A stretch of DNA of 64,000 bases from positions 62,409,025 to 62,473,024 of the forward strand of contig JASEVX010000003.1 in the NCBI GenBank assembly GCA_031761405.1, read 5' to 3'. The translations under genes and the position numbers were made by a program. Below the pieces are notes generated by a model that saw nothing but the letters and a program-made list of their open reading frames with translations, was not told the origin of the DNA and searched no databases. The stretch is from Serripes groenlandicus. Its lineage: Eukaryota; Mollusca; Bivalvia; Cardiida; Cardiidae. Below, piece after piece: positions 1 through 11,188 of the stretch. Every line of letters begins with the position of its first letter. The first letter of the stretch is position 1.

Positions 1-54
1 GCAGTACATTGTATAATTCAGGTGAGCGAACTAGGGCCATGATGGCCCTCTTGT
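1..54 (+). repeat. 3' terminus of a family-A element
   Basis: The window opens inside the end of a family-A element. The motif GGTGAGCGA is followed by a hairpin (AGGGCCAT-GATGGCCCT) and the terminal CTCTTGT. The rest of the element lies outside the window. The next element begins immediately, with no spacer. Confidence 0.7.
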
Positions 55-602
55 TTAGCTCAGCGGAGCACTAAGTGCTCAAGGCGAGTTATTGAGATCA
101 CCTTTTGTCCGTCGTTCGTCGTCAACATTTGCTTGTTAACGCTGTAGAGGCAACATTTTGCATCCAATCATCATGAAAGTTTATCAGAACATATATATCT
201 CTTATCAAATCTAGGCCAAGTTCAAAACTGGGTCATGTGGGGTCACAAACTAGGTTACTAGATCAAATTAAATGAAAATTTTGTTGACAGTCTAGAAGCC
301 GCATTTTAAGCTTTAGCATGTTGAAACTTTGTCAGAATGTTAAGTCTTGGTGATATCTAAACCAAGTTTAAATATAGGTCATTTTGGGTCAAAAACTAGG
401 TTACTAGGCCAAATTGAAGGAAAGTCTTGTTAACACTCTAGCGGTCGCAATTTTTGCTTCAGCAGTGTGAAATGTTTGACTTAAGTAGGTTGAAGTTTTG
501 TTAGAAAGTTTGTCTTGATGATATTGCCATTGGCACTGAAAGAGTTAGGTCTTAAATAGCCCATTCTCAGGTGAGCGATTCCAGGGCCTCATGGCCCTCT
601 TG
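55..602 (+). mobile_element. Short complete family-A element
   Basis: The left end is TTTAGCTCAGC, then a hairpin around GAGCACTAAGTGCTC, then TTATTGAGATCACC and the GTCCGTCGTTCGTCGTC tract. The core holds about two and a half monomers of the A repeat, with key words GTCACTAGGCCAAATTGAAGG, TCTTGTTAACACT and GAATATAGGTCAT in the various monomers. The right end is GGTGAGCGATTCC, a GGGCC/GGCCC hairpin and CTCTTGT. No protein is encoded. The structure suits a non-autonomous Helentron-like element, which is an inference. Confidence 0.65.
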
Positions 603-730
603 TAGTTCACTTAGTTTTAGCCCTTCAGCTTTGGGTAAGCTATATTGTTAACCGTATTGAACCATTTTTGTTTCGTGTATGTGGGGTCACAAACTAGGTT
701 ACTAGATCAAATTAAATGAAAATCTTAATG

Positions 731-960
731 TTAACCCTTTCCCTCATACAACAATTCTGCAGCAGACAACTTTGAACATATTTTGTCAATAAATAGAAAA
801 TTTCTAAAATTAAATGGATAATCTATGACTAAAAGTTGAAAACATTGTGGCAAAAGGAGAAATTGCTCGTTTTGAGATTTTTTTTTTTTGTCACTATGTT
901 TTCAAAAAAGCCGTCTGCTGCAGAGGCGTGAGAAAGCGACTATATGAGGGAAAGGGTTAA
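731..960. mobile_element. piggyBac-like MITE with TTAA target duplication
   Basis: A 230-bp element sits inside an A monomer. It has perfect inverted ends reading TTAACCCTTTCCCTCATA on the left and the reverse complement on the right. TTAA occurs at both edges, and uninterrupted A monomers read TTGTTAACACT here, so the TTAA target belonged to the host repeat. TTAA duplication with CCC-starting ends is typical of piggyBac. The interior carries subterminal GCAGCAGAC...GTCTGCTGC and an A-rich hairpin region, with no coding potential. Related, more decayed copies lie at 35858, 37778, 48553, 49190 and elsewhere. Confidence 0.85.
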
Positions 961-1405
961 CACTCTGAAAGCCTCATTTTAAGCTTGAGCAAGTTGAAAC
1001 GTCGGAATGTTTGTCAAATTGAAGGTAAATCTTGTTAACACTGTGATATCTAGGCCAAGTTTGAATATAGGTCATGTTGGGTCAAAAGCTATGTCACTAG
1101 GCTGAATTGAAGGAAAATCTTGTTAACACTAGCGGTCGCAACTTTTGCTTCGGCAGTTTGAAATTTTGTCAAAATGTTTGTCTTACTAATGTTTCGGTCA
1201 AGTTCGAATATGGATCAGAAACTAGGTCACTAGGCCAAATTTAAGAGAAATCTTGTGGTGTTTTGCTTCAGCAGCTTACAATGTGGTCAGAATGTTTATC
1301 TTAATGCTATCTAGGCAAAGTTCGAATATGGGTTATGCCGGGTCAAAAACTAGGTCACTAGGCCAATTTGAAGGAAAATCTTGTTAACACTGGAGGCTGC
1401 ATTTT

Positions 1406-2041
1406 TAGCTCTACTGGCCAAAGGCCAGAAGGGCTTATGTCGTGGCGATTTGTCCGTCTTTGCGTGCGTCCGTAAACAATTTCTTGTTAACACGATACAG
1501 TCTTTATTTTTGATTGCATCTCAATCAAACTTATACAGTAGTTATATATCCATGAGAGCTCGGTTCCTTTTGAAAACCAGCCAGATCCGCCCATGCATGA
1601 CTGGATTATGGCCCTTGAAATTGTCAAAATTGCTATAATAAAGCTTGTTAACACGATACAGTCTTTATTTTTGATTGCATCTCAATCAAACTTATACAGT
1701 AGTTAGATATCCATGAGAGCTCGGTTCCTTTCGAAAACCAGCCAGATCCGCCCATGCATGACTAGTTTATGGCCCTTGAAATTGTCAAAATTGCTATAAT
1801 ACATCTTGTGAACACAATAGAGCATCCATTTACTATCTGATCTTCACTAAACTTAAATGATAGTTAAATATTTACGAGAGCTCGGTTCCTTTCGAAAACC
1901 AGCCAGATCCGCCAATGCATGACTGGATTATGGCCCTTGAAATTGTCAAAATTGCTATAATAGAGCTTGTGAACACAATAAAGCCTTCAAGATCCATGCC
2001 AGTAGAGCATAGGCCCTCATGGGCCCTCATGGGCCTCTTGT
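1406..2041 (+). mobile_element. Family-G element nested in the A core
   Basis: The left end is TAGCTCTACTGGCC-AAAGGCCAG, followed by a GTCCGTC tract. About three monomers of 160-170 bp follow, with key words GAGAGCTCGGTTCCTTT, CAGCCAGATCCGCC and GACTGGATTATGGCCCTTG. The right end is GCCAGTAGAGCATAGGCCC, a hairpin and CTCTTGT. The two ends contain inverted AGCTCTACTGGC / GCCAGTAGAGC. The element splits an A monomer at its T-run: GCATTTT on the left and TTGCTTCAGCAGC on the right, which are contiguous in other A monomers. Confidence 0.75.
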
Positions 2042-2152
2042 TTGCTTCAGCAGCTGGCAATATTTTCTGAATGGTATCTAGGTCTAGTTCAAAACTAGGT
2101 CACTAGGTCAAATTGAAGGTAAATCTTGTTAACACTGTGGATGGTGCATTTT

Positions 2153-3245
2153 TAGATCACCTTAGCCGAAGGCTGAAGGTGAGCTATTCTGATCACTTTT
2201 TGTCCGTCGTCCGTCGTCCGTCTGGTGTTAACTTTTAGCTTTAAACATCAACTTCTCCCAAACTCCAAGGACAATTTTCGTGAAACATCACAGGACTGTT
2301 CCTCTGGTTGGCCTCTTTCAAAGTTGTTCAAAGATTTAAATTCCATTGAGAACTTTGGTTGCTGCGGCATCAGAAAGGGGGCAAAATGTCCAAACTTTAA
2401 AAATCTTCTCCTCCGAATCTGCCTGTCAGATTCAAATATAATTTGGTAGAAATGTTCCTTGGGTGACCCTCTATAAAATGTGTTCAAGCCATACTGATTG
2501 GTCGAAAAACATGGCAGTCAGGCGGCATCAGAAAAGGGGCAAAATGACAAAATTTGAAAAATTCCATTTTTTATGAAAGTGTTTGTCTGATTTTAAGAAA
2601 ATATAATACGAATCTTACTGTAATGATCCTCTATTTAATTTGTTTAAGCCGTTTTGATTGGTTACACAATCATATCAACCAGGCGTCGTCACAAAAAGGG
2701 TAAATTGAACTTTTAGCTACAAATGACAACCAACTCCTACCATTCCAATAGACCAATTTCCACAAAACATCACAAGAATGTTCCTTTGGTGGTCCTCTTT
2801 CAAAATTGTTCAAAGATTTAAATTCCATTGATAACTTTGGTTGCTGCGGCATCAGAAAGTGAGAAAAATACCCAAATTTTAAAATCCTTTTCCTCCATAA
2901 TCTACTTGTGCGATTGCAAGATAATTTGGTAGAAATGTTCCTTAAGTGATCCTCTAAATAAACTGTTGAAGCCATATTGATTTCGTTGAAAAACAGGGCA
3001 GCAAGGCGGCATCAGGAAAGGTGCAAAATGACAAAAACTTTATAATTCCATTCTTATTAAAGTTCTTGTTAGATTTCAAGATATAAATGGCCTTTACTGA
3101 TAAGCTGTTTCTTGAGAAGTGTCCACTCCTTTGCAATTTCATTTGCATTCCCTGATAAAATTTTCCCAGATATTTGCAGTTAGATATTTGCTACTAATTT
3201 ACTATCAATTAGGTGATCGATTTAGGGCCATCTTGGCCCTCTTGT
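2153..3245 (+). mobile_element. Family-E element nested in the A core
   Basis: The left end is TAGATCACC with a hairpin AGCCGAAGGCT, then TATTCTGATCAC and three or so GTCCGTC repeats. The core has long diverged units with key words TTCAAAGATTTAAATTCC, GCTGCGGCATCAGAAAG and TTGGTAGAAATGTTCC. The right end is AGGTGATCGATTTAGGGCC, a hairpin and CTCTTGT. It interrupts an A monomer between GCATTTT and TAATTTGAGCATG. A longer copy lies inverted at 45771-47275. Confidence 0.75.
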
Positions 3246-3740
3246 TAATTTGAGCATGTTGAAACTTTATCAGAATGGTTCTCTTGATGATATGTAGGTC
3301 AAGTTTGAACATGGGTCATGTCAGGTCAAAAAGTATGTCACACGGTCAAATTGAAGGACAATCTTGTTAACACTCTTAGAGGCCGCATTTTTTCTTCAGC
3401 AGCTTAAAATTTAATCAGAATGTTTTTCTGAATTGTGTCTAGGTCAAGTTCGAATGTTGATCATTTTGTGTCAGAAACTAGGTCACTAGGCCAAATTGAA
3501 GGGAAATCTTGTTAACACTACAGAGATTTTTGACTTGAGCATGTTGAAACTTTGTCAGAATATTTGTCTTCATGATATCTAGGCTAAGTTCAAATATAGG
3601 TCGAAGACTAGGTCACTAGACCAAATTGTAGAACAATCTTGTTAACACTATAGAGATCGCATTTTTGACGTGAGCAGCTTAAAAATTTGTCAGAAAGTTT
3701 GTCTGGATGATGTTACCATTGGCGCTGAAAGAGGCAAAAT

Positions 3741-4377
3741 AAAAGATAAAAAAAACCATGCTTGTCTTGGCTAAACTATGTCCAAAATATGTGTCCAGTA
3801 TTCAGTATTCAGTATTGCTTCCTTCGCTTTCCTGGGAAATGTGCGCCGGGGCCGAATATGCTATAAGGCAGTCCTAGGTCCCTACCTTAAGATAGTCGTT
3901 GTTACTCCTGCTGTTTACCCCCACTTACGGTATATGGCTGGGGCCCGTATTTGCTACACGGCAGTCCCGTCGTTAGAGCCCTCGTCCGCAGCGGCAGTCC
4001 TGTTGTTAGAGCCCTCGTCCGCAGCGAAGTGCTCGCCTTGTGTTGTCCAAACTAAGGTGCTAGTATATGTCCATAATTAACGGGCTACAGTATCTGTTGT
4101 CTTGAGAGAAGAAAGCAATGGACACATTAAGGGCTAATCTATGTCCAAAATAAGGTGCTAATATATATCCAGTATTAAGTGTTCAATATGTCCATAATTA
4201 ACGGGCTACAGTATGAATGGACACATTAAGGGCTAAACTATGTCCAAAATAAGGTGCTAGTATATGTCCAGTATAAAGTGTTCAATATGTCCATAATTAA
4301 CGGGCTACAGTATGAATGGACACATTAAGGGCTAAACTATGTCCAAAATAAGGTGCTAGTATATGTCCAGTATTAAG
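3741..4377. repeat. Non-A insertion with 99-bp tandem repeat
   Basis: A GC-richer block (3778-4060, with two copies of a GTTAGAGCCCTCGTCCGCAG segment) leads into tandem copies at a 99-bp spacing. AATGGACACATTAAGGGCTA occurs at about 4117, 4216 and 4315, with TATGTCCAAAATAAGGTGCT and CATAATTAACGGGCTACAG between. The block separates A monomers and probably inserted into them. No gene is recognised. Confidence 0.6.
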
Positions 4378-5540
4378 CTTGAAATTTGGTCAGAATGTTG
4401 AACTGAATGATATCTAGGTCAAGTTTGAATACGGGTCATGCCGGGTCTAAAACTAGGTCATTAGGCCAAATTGAAGGGTAATCTTGTTAACACTCTAGAG
4501 GCTACATTTTCAACTCGAGCATGTTGAAACTTTATCAGAATATTTGTCTTGATGATATGTAGGTCAAGTTCGAACATGGGTTATGATTGGTCAAAAAGTA
4601 GGTCACTAGGTCAAATTGAAGGAAAATCTTGTTAACACTCCAGAGGCCGCAATTTTTGCTGCAGCAGTTTGAAATTTTGTCAGAATGTTTGTCTTAAAAA
4701 TATCTAGGTCAAGTTCGAATATGGGTCATGCCAGGTCAAAAACTAGGTCACTAGGCCAAATTGAAGGGAAATCTTGTTAACACTGTAGAAGCCGCATTTT
4801 CTGCTTCAGCACCTTGAAATTTGGTCAGAATGTTCAGCTGAATGGTATTTAGGTCAAGTTTGAATACGGGTCTTGCCGGGTCAAAAACTAGGTCACTAGG
4901 CCAAATTGAAAGGTAATCTTGTTAACACTCTAGAGGCCACATTTTCAACTTGAGCATGTTGAAACTTTATCAGAATGTTTGTCTTGATGATATATAGTAG
5001 GTCAAGTTCGAACATGGGTTATGATTGTTAAAGGAAAATCTTGTTAACACCGTAGAGGCCTCAATTTTTGCTTCAGAAGTTTGACATTTAATGAGAATGT
5101 TTAAATGATATCTAAGCCAAGTTCGAATTTGTGTCATGTAGGTTCAAAAACTAGGTCACTTGGCCAAATTGAAGGAAAATCTTGTTAACACTTTGAATGC
5201 CGCATTTGCATTAGCACTTGAAATTTGGTCAGAATGTTTGTCTGAATTATATCTATGTCAAGTTCCAATATGGGTCATATTGGGTCAATAAACGAAAATA
5301 TTGTTCAAACTCCGGAGGCCGCATTTTTACTTTGAGCAAGTTGAAAATTTGTCAGAATGTTGTCTTGATGATATCTAGTCCATGTTGGAATATGGGTCAT
5401 ATCAGGAAAAAAAATATAGATCCAAATGAAGGAATGTTAACACTGGATGTTGCATTCAGACTAATTGTCTTGATGTGTTTTGCATTGCAGTACATTGTAT
5501 AATTAAGGTGAGCGATCCAGGGCCATCATGGCCCTCTTGT

Positions 5541-6012
5541 TGATTGTATCACAACCAAACTTATACAGTAGTTAGATATCCATGAGAGCTCGGTTCCTTT
5601 CGAAAACCAGCCAGATCCGCCCATACATGACTGGATTATGGCCCTTGAAATGGTCAAAATTGCTATAAAAGATTTTGTTAACACGATACAGTCTTTATTT
5701 TTTATTGTATCTCAACCAAACTTATACAGTAGTTAGATATCCATGAGAGCTCGGTTCCTTTCGAAAACCAGCCAGATCCGCCCATGCATGACTGGATTAT
5801 GGCCCTTGAAATGGTCAAAATTGCTACAAAAGATTTTGTTAACACGATACAGTCTTTATTTTTGATTGTATCCCAACCAAACTTATACAGTAGTTAGATA
5901 TCCATGAGAGCTCGGTTCCTTTTGAAAACCAGCCAGATCCGCCCATGCTTGACTGGATTATGGCCCTTGAAATGGTCAAAATTGCTATAAAAGAGCTTGT
6001 TAACACGTTCTA
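5541..6012 (+). repeat. G-core tandem monomers downstream of the A element
   Basis: About three monomers of roughly 160 bp repeat the phrases CATGAGAGCTCGGTTCC, CAGCCAGATCCGCCCATG and GATTATGGCCCTTGAAATGG, joined by GTTAACACGATACAGTC. The first monomer starts at TGATTGTATC, where the A end has landed in its T-run. No G terminus is visible. The 290 bases that follow, to about 6299, contain nothing I can name. Confidence 0.65.
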
Positions 6013-6299
6013 TAGGTTTTGCTCTATCTGTCCATGTACATATATATGTTTGTTGTTAAAAAACTTAAAAACTTAGACCTTAGGGTCTTGTTCAGTAATG
6101 CATACATGTATTATAACAGCTTAACATGAACTAATTTCTCCTGCCCAGTGGTGGCTGTTGAGTTACGTTTGCATTACTTAGACAAAACAACTTTTTTTTT
6201 CCTTTCAGATCTGTGAGCACGTGCAGTTAACTGACAGATTCAGTTTTATTGTTTGATTAAGAAATAAATGCTGATTATTCTCTTTATTCTGTCTTGCCT

Positions 6300-8865
6300 T
6301 TTTAGCTTACCTGTTGCAGAGTGACGGGGTGAGCGTTTGTGATCAAGTTTTGTCCGTGTTCAATTGTCTGTCCGTTCATCAACATTTGCTCATAAACACT
6401 CTTGAGGTCACATATTTTTATACAATTCGATAAACGAAGTTTAGAGGGGGTATATAGGAGTCACCCTGTGGTTGGTCGGTCTGTTGGTCCGTTGCGTTTT
6501 TCCTTGTCCGGAGCATAACTTTAAAACTAATTGTTGGAATTTAATAAAACTTCATATGATGATACAACACATTGAGAGGAAGTGCAGTGTACATGAACCA
6601 TAACTCTACTTTACCTAATTACAGAGTAATTGCCCTTTGTTACTTTTTCTTGTCCGGAGAATTTCTTAATAACTAATAGATGGAATCTAGTGAAACTTCA
6701 TACACTGGTAGAGCACAATGAGAGGAAGTGCATTGTACAAGAACCATAACTCTAATTTACATAATTACAGAGTTATTGCCCTTTGTTACTTTTTCTTATG
6801 CGTACTCTTTGTCCGGAGCATAACTTTAAAACTAATTGTTGGAATTTAATAAAACTTCATACACTGATACAACACATCGAGAGGAAGTGCGGTGTACAGG
6901 AACCATAACTCTATTTTATCTAAATACAGAGTTATTGCCCTTTGTTACTTTTTCTTGTCCGGAGAATTACTTAATAACTAATAGATGGAATCTAATGAAA
7001 CTTCATACACTGGTAGAGCACAATGAGAGGAAGTGCAGTGTACAAGAACCATAACTCTAATTTACATAATTACATAATTATTGCCCTTTGTTACTTTTTC
7101 TTGTGCGTAGACTCTTTGTCCGGAGCATAACTTAAAAGACTAATTGTTGGAATTTAATAAAACTTCATACGATGATCCTCTTCATCGAGAGGAGGTGCGG
7201 TGTATAGGAACCATAACTCTATTTTATCTAAATACATAGTTATTGCCCTTTGTTACTTTTTCTTGTCCGGAGAATTTCTTAATAACTAATAGATCGAATC
7301 TAATAAAACTTCATACACTGGTAGAGCAGTGTACAAGAACCATAACTCTAATTTACATAATTACAGAATTATTGCCCTTTGTTACTTTTTCTTGTCCGGA
7401 GAATTTCTTAATAACTAATAGATCGAATATAATAAAACTTCATACACTGGCAGAGCAGTGTACAAGAACCATAACTCTAATTTACATAATTACAGAGTTA
7501 TTGCCCTTTGTTACTTTTTTTTTGTTCGTAGAGTCTTGTCCGGAGCATAACTTTAAAACTAATTGTTGGAATTTAATAAAACTTCATACGATGATACAAC
7601 ATATTGAGAAGAAGTGCGGTGTACAGGAACCATAACTCTATTTTACCTTAATACAGAGTTATTGCCCTTTGTTACTTTTTCTTGTCCGGAGAATAACTTA
7701 ATAACTAATAGATGGAATCTAATAAAACTGCATACAAAGGTAGAGCATAATAAGAGGAAGTGCAGCGTACAAAAACCATAACTATAATTTACATTAATTA
7801 CAAGAGTTATTGCCCTTTGTTAGTTTTTCTTGTTTGTAGAGTCTTGTCCGGAGCATAACTTTAAAACTAAATGTTGGAATTTAATAAAACTTCATACGAT
7901 GATACAACACATTGAGAGGAAGTGCGATGTACAGGAACCATAACTCTATTTTACCTAAATACAGAGTTATTGCCCTTTGTTACTTTTGCTCGTCCGGAGA
8001 ATAACTTAATAACTAATAGATGGAATCTAATAATACTTCATACAATGGTAGAGCACAATGAGAGAACGTGCAGTGTACAAGAACCAGAACTCTAATTTAC
8101 ATAATTATAGAGTAATTGCCCTTTGTTACTTTTTCTTTTTCGTACAGTCTTGTCTGTAGCATAACTTTAAAACTAATTGTTGGAATTTAATAAAACTTCA
8201 AACGATGATACAACACATTGAGAGGAAGTGTGGTGTACAGGAACCATAACTCTATTTTACCTAAATACAGAGTTATTGCTCTTTGTTAATTTTTCTTGTC
8301 CGGAGAATTACTTAATAACTAATAGATGGAATCTAATAAAACTGCATACAGTGGTAGAGCACTATGAGAGGAAGTGCAGTGTACCAGAACCATAACTGAA
8401 ATTTACATAATTACAGAGTTATTGCCCTTTGTTACTTTTTGTTGAGCGTAAAATAATTTCAGAACTTATGGATGGAATTCAATAAAACGTCATACTATGA
8501 TACAACATATTGAGAGGAAGTGCAGTGAACAAGAACTATAACTCTATTTTAGCTAATTACAGATTTATTGCCCTTTGTTATATTTTCTTGTTCGTAGAAT
8601 AATTTTCATCGCCCTTTCTTACTTTTTTCTTGTCCGGAGATTATCTTTAAAACTACAAGTTGGAATTTAGGGTGAGGTTTCTTAATATTCCACTACCTAT
8701 CCTATCTGGGCGATGTTCGGGGGTATTAATCACATTCAGTGATAGTTCTAGTTTATCTAATCTTCATCAAACTTGGTCATAAAGTTTATCTTGATGATAT
8801 TTAGGCCAGGTTCGAAAGTGGGTCATGTTGGGTCTAAATAGAGGTCACAAGGTCAAACCGAGATA
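6300..8865 (+). mobile_element. A-like element split by a family-B element
   Basis: The left part (6300-6417) has TTTTTAGCTTACC, a GTGATCAAGTTTTGTCC head and a CATCAACATTTGCTC segment typical of A heads. The right part (8755-8865) resumes with ATCTAATCTTCATCAAACTT, GATGATATTTAGGCCAG and GGTCATGTTGGGTC. In uninterrupted A elements these follow directly (CATTTTGCATCTGATCTTCATG). The family-B element therefore sits inside it. The A-type right end is missing. Confidence 0.6.
6418..8754 (+). mobile_element. Family-B element with dimeric tandem core
   Basis: The left end is a degenerate form of ATACCCCCGATAAACGAAG...GAGGGGGTATA, then GGTTGGTCGG and GTCCGTTGCG. The core alternates two related monomers, one with TAATTGTTGGAATTTAATAAA and one with TAATAGATGGAATCTAATAAA. 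Both share GAGAGGAAGTGC, GAACCATAACTCTA and TTATTGCCCTTTGTTACTTT, giving a repeat of about 300 bp. The right end reads GATGTTCGGGGGTATTAATC, a small hairpin ATCAC-attca-GTGAT, AGTTCTAG and T. No protein is encoded. Confidence 0.7.
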
Positions 8866-9356
8866 CCTATTTCTTTCTTCAGATGTATTTCATGCATCCG
8901 AAACTTATTTCCAATATAAAGAAGACTTTTGTGCCTTCTGATATCTGATATTCAAAGAAATGAGTATCCAACTTGGATAACCAAATCTTTTATCAAATAC
9001 CATGTTATCGAAATGCATATATGTCATATTTAAGTCAATTTTATCTTTTTATTAATTTTGCATTTAACATAATGCCTCCCTCCCGCTTTTTATGCAGACT
9101 TGGGACTGCCAAGTACTTCTCTTGCATGTTTTGAATTCATTGTAAGCTTTTAGTAGAACCATTGTTATTGAAACAAGATATGCATATGATATTCACAATT
9201 GAATTTTATGGTGAATACAAAAAACCCAACCAGAAATTTATACAACATTTTCTCTATCAATATGAATGATTGACTAGTACTACATTATAACCACAACATC
9301 CACACAAGTGTATGAGATTAGAACAGGAACGGGATAAGGTACATTACTCTACAGCT
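8866..9356. other. AT-rich non-coding stretch
   Basis: I see no open frame of note, no repeat family and no RNA gene here. It is ordinary AT-rich spacer. Confidence 0.5.
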
Positions 9357-9468
9357 ACAGTTTTAATAAAAGCGTGCAAGAGATGAGTACAAGGTGGGTT
9401 AAGGCATTGATTACAGTTTTAATAAAAGCGTGCAAGAGATGAGTACAAGGTGGGTTAAGGCATTGATT
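9357..9468. repeat. Perfect 56-bp tandem duplication
   Basis: A 56-bp unit starting ACAGTTTTAATAAAAGCGTG is present twice head to tail (9357-9412 and 9413-9468) with no difference I can see. This is a recent local duplication, or possibly an assembly artefact. The sequence on to 9663 is AT-rich spacer. Confidence 0.9.
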
Positions 9469-9999
9469 ACATGTACACACACAAAACATAATATGCAAAA
9501 ATATAATAAATACAAAACTGGTTTAGGCATGCAGTGAATATATACAGAGAAATGATATGTATTTATAAAGCTACAAAAGTTTAGCTTATAAGCTTGAAAA
9601 GTGCACTATTCAACATTTTTCAATGAAACTCCTGTTACATGGTGTCCTTATGTATTTAATGTCTTATGCCCCGGTCACACATTCACGGATCGTCTTGCCG
9701 GATCCACTACGGATGAAAAGTCACGGATGACCCCGGAAAACACTTTATCCGTGGTCCTCTACGGATGCACCACGGTTTGACTACGGGTTTTGACGGATCA
9801 ACCAAGGATAATGCAGAAAAATGGCAAGTTGACAACGGGGATTGATACGGATTCGCTTCGATTTTAGTACGGGTAAGCACGATTTAGAACGGTCTAGCAC
9901 GGATAAGTACGGACTCTCACGGAGCGCCACGGACCTGCCACGTTTAGCAATTTGTATACATAAACTCCTGCGCTCGCGTGTTCGTATCACAACATCAAA

Positions 10000-10053
10000 A
10001 TGCCACCACGAAAGAAAGGAGATCCAAAGTCCAATAATGTTAATAAAACATAA
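10000..10053 (+). pseudogene. Possible stub of the Harbinger Myb/SANT-like second protein
   Basis: An ATG in an ATCAAAATGCC context opens an 18-codon frame starting MPPRKKGDPKS, then stops at TAA. Harbinger elements usually carry a second, divergent gene for a Myb/SANT DNA-binding protein whose basic N-terminus looks like this. Nothing recognisable follows. The assignment rests on position and a basic start only, so it is weak. Confidence 0.2.
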
Positions 10054-10099
10054 TTTGTAAATATCCAGCATAATTCAACCGTTCTGAAGCATAATTTTT

Positions 10100-11188
10100 T
10101 TATACCATCATATTCTGCCATGGCACCGCCCCAACAGGTGAATTGACGTAGTGTTTTAGGTACAGCCTCTGCTGCTTCGCTTCTCAGGTGTCTATGTTGC
10201 CATCCCTGGTGTTCTGCACATAGTCCATGTTAACACCCTCTCTCCAGGCTCCGGGGATGACGTTGTGGTTAACATCCTCTTGATCCATGAAAGGGTTCTG
10301 TTCACCAGGATATCTGACCCTCAGGATGTTGTGAAGGCAAACACACGCGATGACTATAACATGAATTGTACCTGGGTCCTGTCACATGACGTAGAGAAAA
10401 CACCGCAATCTGTTTACAAGGATACCAAATGCATTTTCCACAACTCGAGAGGCGGTAGTTGAAGATCCTCTCGCCATTGGGGGTCTGGAGAAGGGCTTCA
10501 TGAGCCAGGTGTTCATGTCAAATGCATAGTCTGCAATGATATAGTAAGACATCGGTCTGTCATCACCGTGAAAGGGGGGGGGGGGGGGAGGGGGGTTGAT
10601 GCCGATTACAACCCTTTCAATGGCGTTTTTCATCTCACACTGGTTCTAAATCTGAGCGTCGGAGCAACCACCTTGTGTACAAATATTCACCCTACGGAAC
10701 TTGTAATCGGCGTCGACTAATGCCATCAACACTATTGAGTGATATCCTTTATAGTTGTAGTATAGGGAGCCACCGTTCTTAAGACACCGTATGGCAACAT
10801 GTTTGCCATCTAAAGCACCAAGAGCATGTGGGAACTGCCATTTTGCAGAAAGCTGGTCGGCTATTGCCTGCCACTGTTCAGGCTCCGTAGGAGTGTCGAT
10901 AACATCCCAAGCATATGTTGCAATTATGGCCTCGCATACATCCTGAACAATACCAGAGATGGTATTGTGCGCCACCCTGACGCCATACACCAAGGTCCGG
11001 TAGCTGTCCCCCGTAGCCAGGTATCGCAGGGTGACTGCTAGCCTCACTCTAGGTTCGATGGACTGTCTGTACCAGGTAATGTTCTTGTAACAGTTCTTGG
11101 AACATATGTATGTCTATTCTCACAACGTTCTTGAAAGAAGCTGATTTTCCACACTCGGTTCAGCCATGAGTGCTTCATACTGGCCGTG
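10100..11188 (-). pseudogene. HARBI1-like Harbinger transposase, broken
   Basis: In families like this the protein is a DDE nuclease of about 350 residues that cuts and moves the element. Reading the minus strand through several frames gives the expected order: an N-terminal YEALMAE block, SFKNVVRIDIHMFQELL, RLAVTLRYLATGDSYR, GALDGKHV (first catalytic Asp), NYKGYHSIVLMALVDADYKF, CSDAQI (second Asp), YYIIADYAF, RVVENAFGIL (catalytic Glu) and a C-terminus with HNVIPGAWREGVN ending VPWQNMMV. Breaks: frameshifts near 11150 and 11095; a TAG stop at 10646-10648 where the family has Trp; a run of about ten C on this strand that inflates a Pro tract; a frame slip before RVVENAF; and another after LRCFL near 10384. 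It cannot make a working enzyme. Confidence 0.85.

Larger units (their letters stand above)
603..5540 (+). mobile_element. Long family-A tandem core with nested insertions, ending at CTCTTGT
   Basis: Monomers of about 150-160 bp repeat through this stretch. Each runs roughly: TTGTTAACACT, a GAGGCCGCATTTTT block, CTTCAGCAGCTTGAAATTT, GTCAGAATGTTTGTCT, ATATCTAGGTCAAGTTCGAA, GGGTCATG and a GTCACTAGGCCAAATTGAAGG block. The array is broken by a MITE (731-960), a G element (1406-2041), an E element (2153-3245) and a separate 99-bp repeat (3741-4377). It ends with GTGAGCGATCCAGGGCC, the end hairpin and CTCTTGT at about 5540, where it abuts G-type monomers. I see no genes. Short open frames here are accidents of the repeat. 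Confidence 0.75.

Noticed and set aside
3778..4080. 100-codon frame in the GC-richer block
   Set aside because: It contains a duplicated 30-40 bp segment and sits within nested repeats. There is no recognisable protein.
7243..7635. 130-codon open frame in the family-B core
   Set aside because: It spans tandem monomers and repeats the same phrase with each unit. There is no start context or domain.
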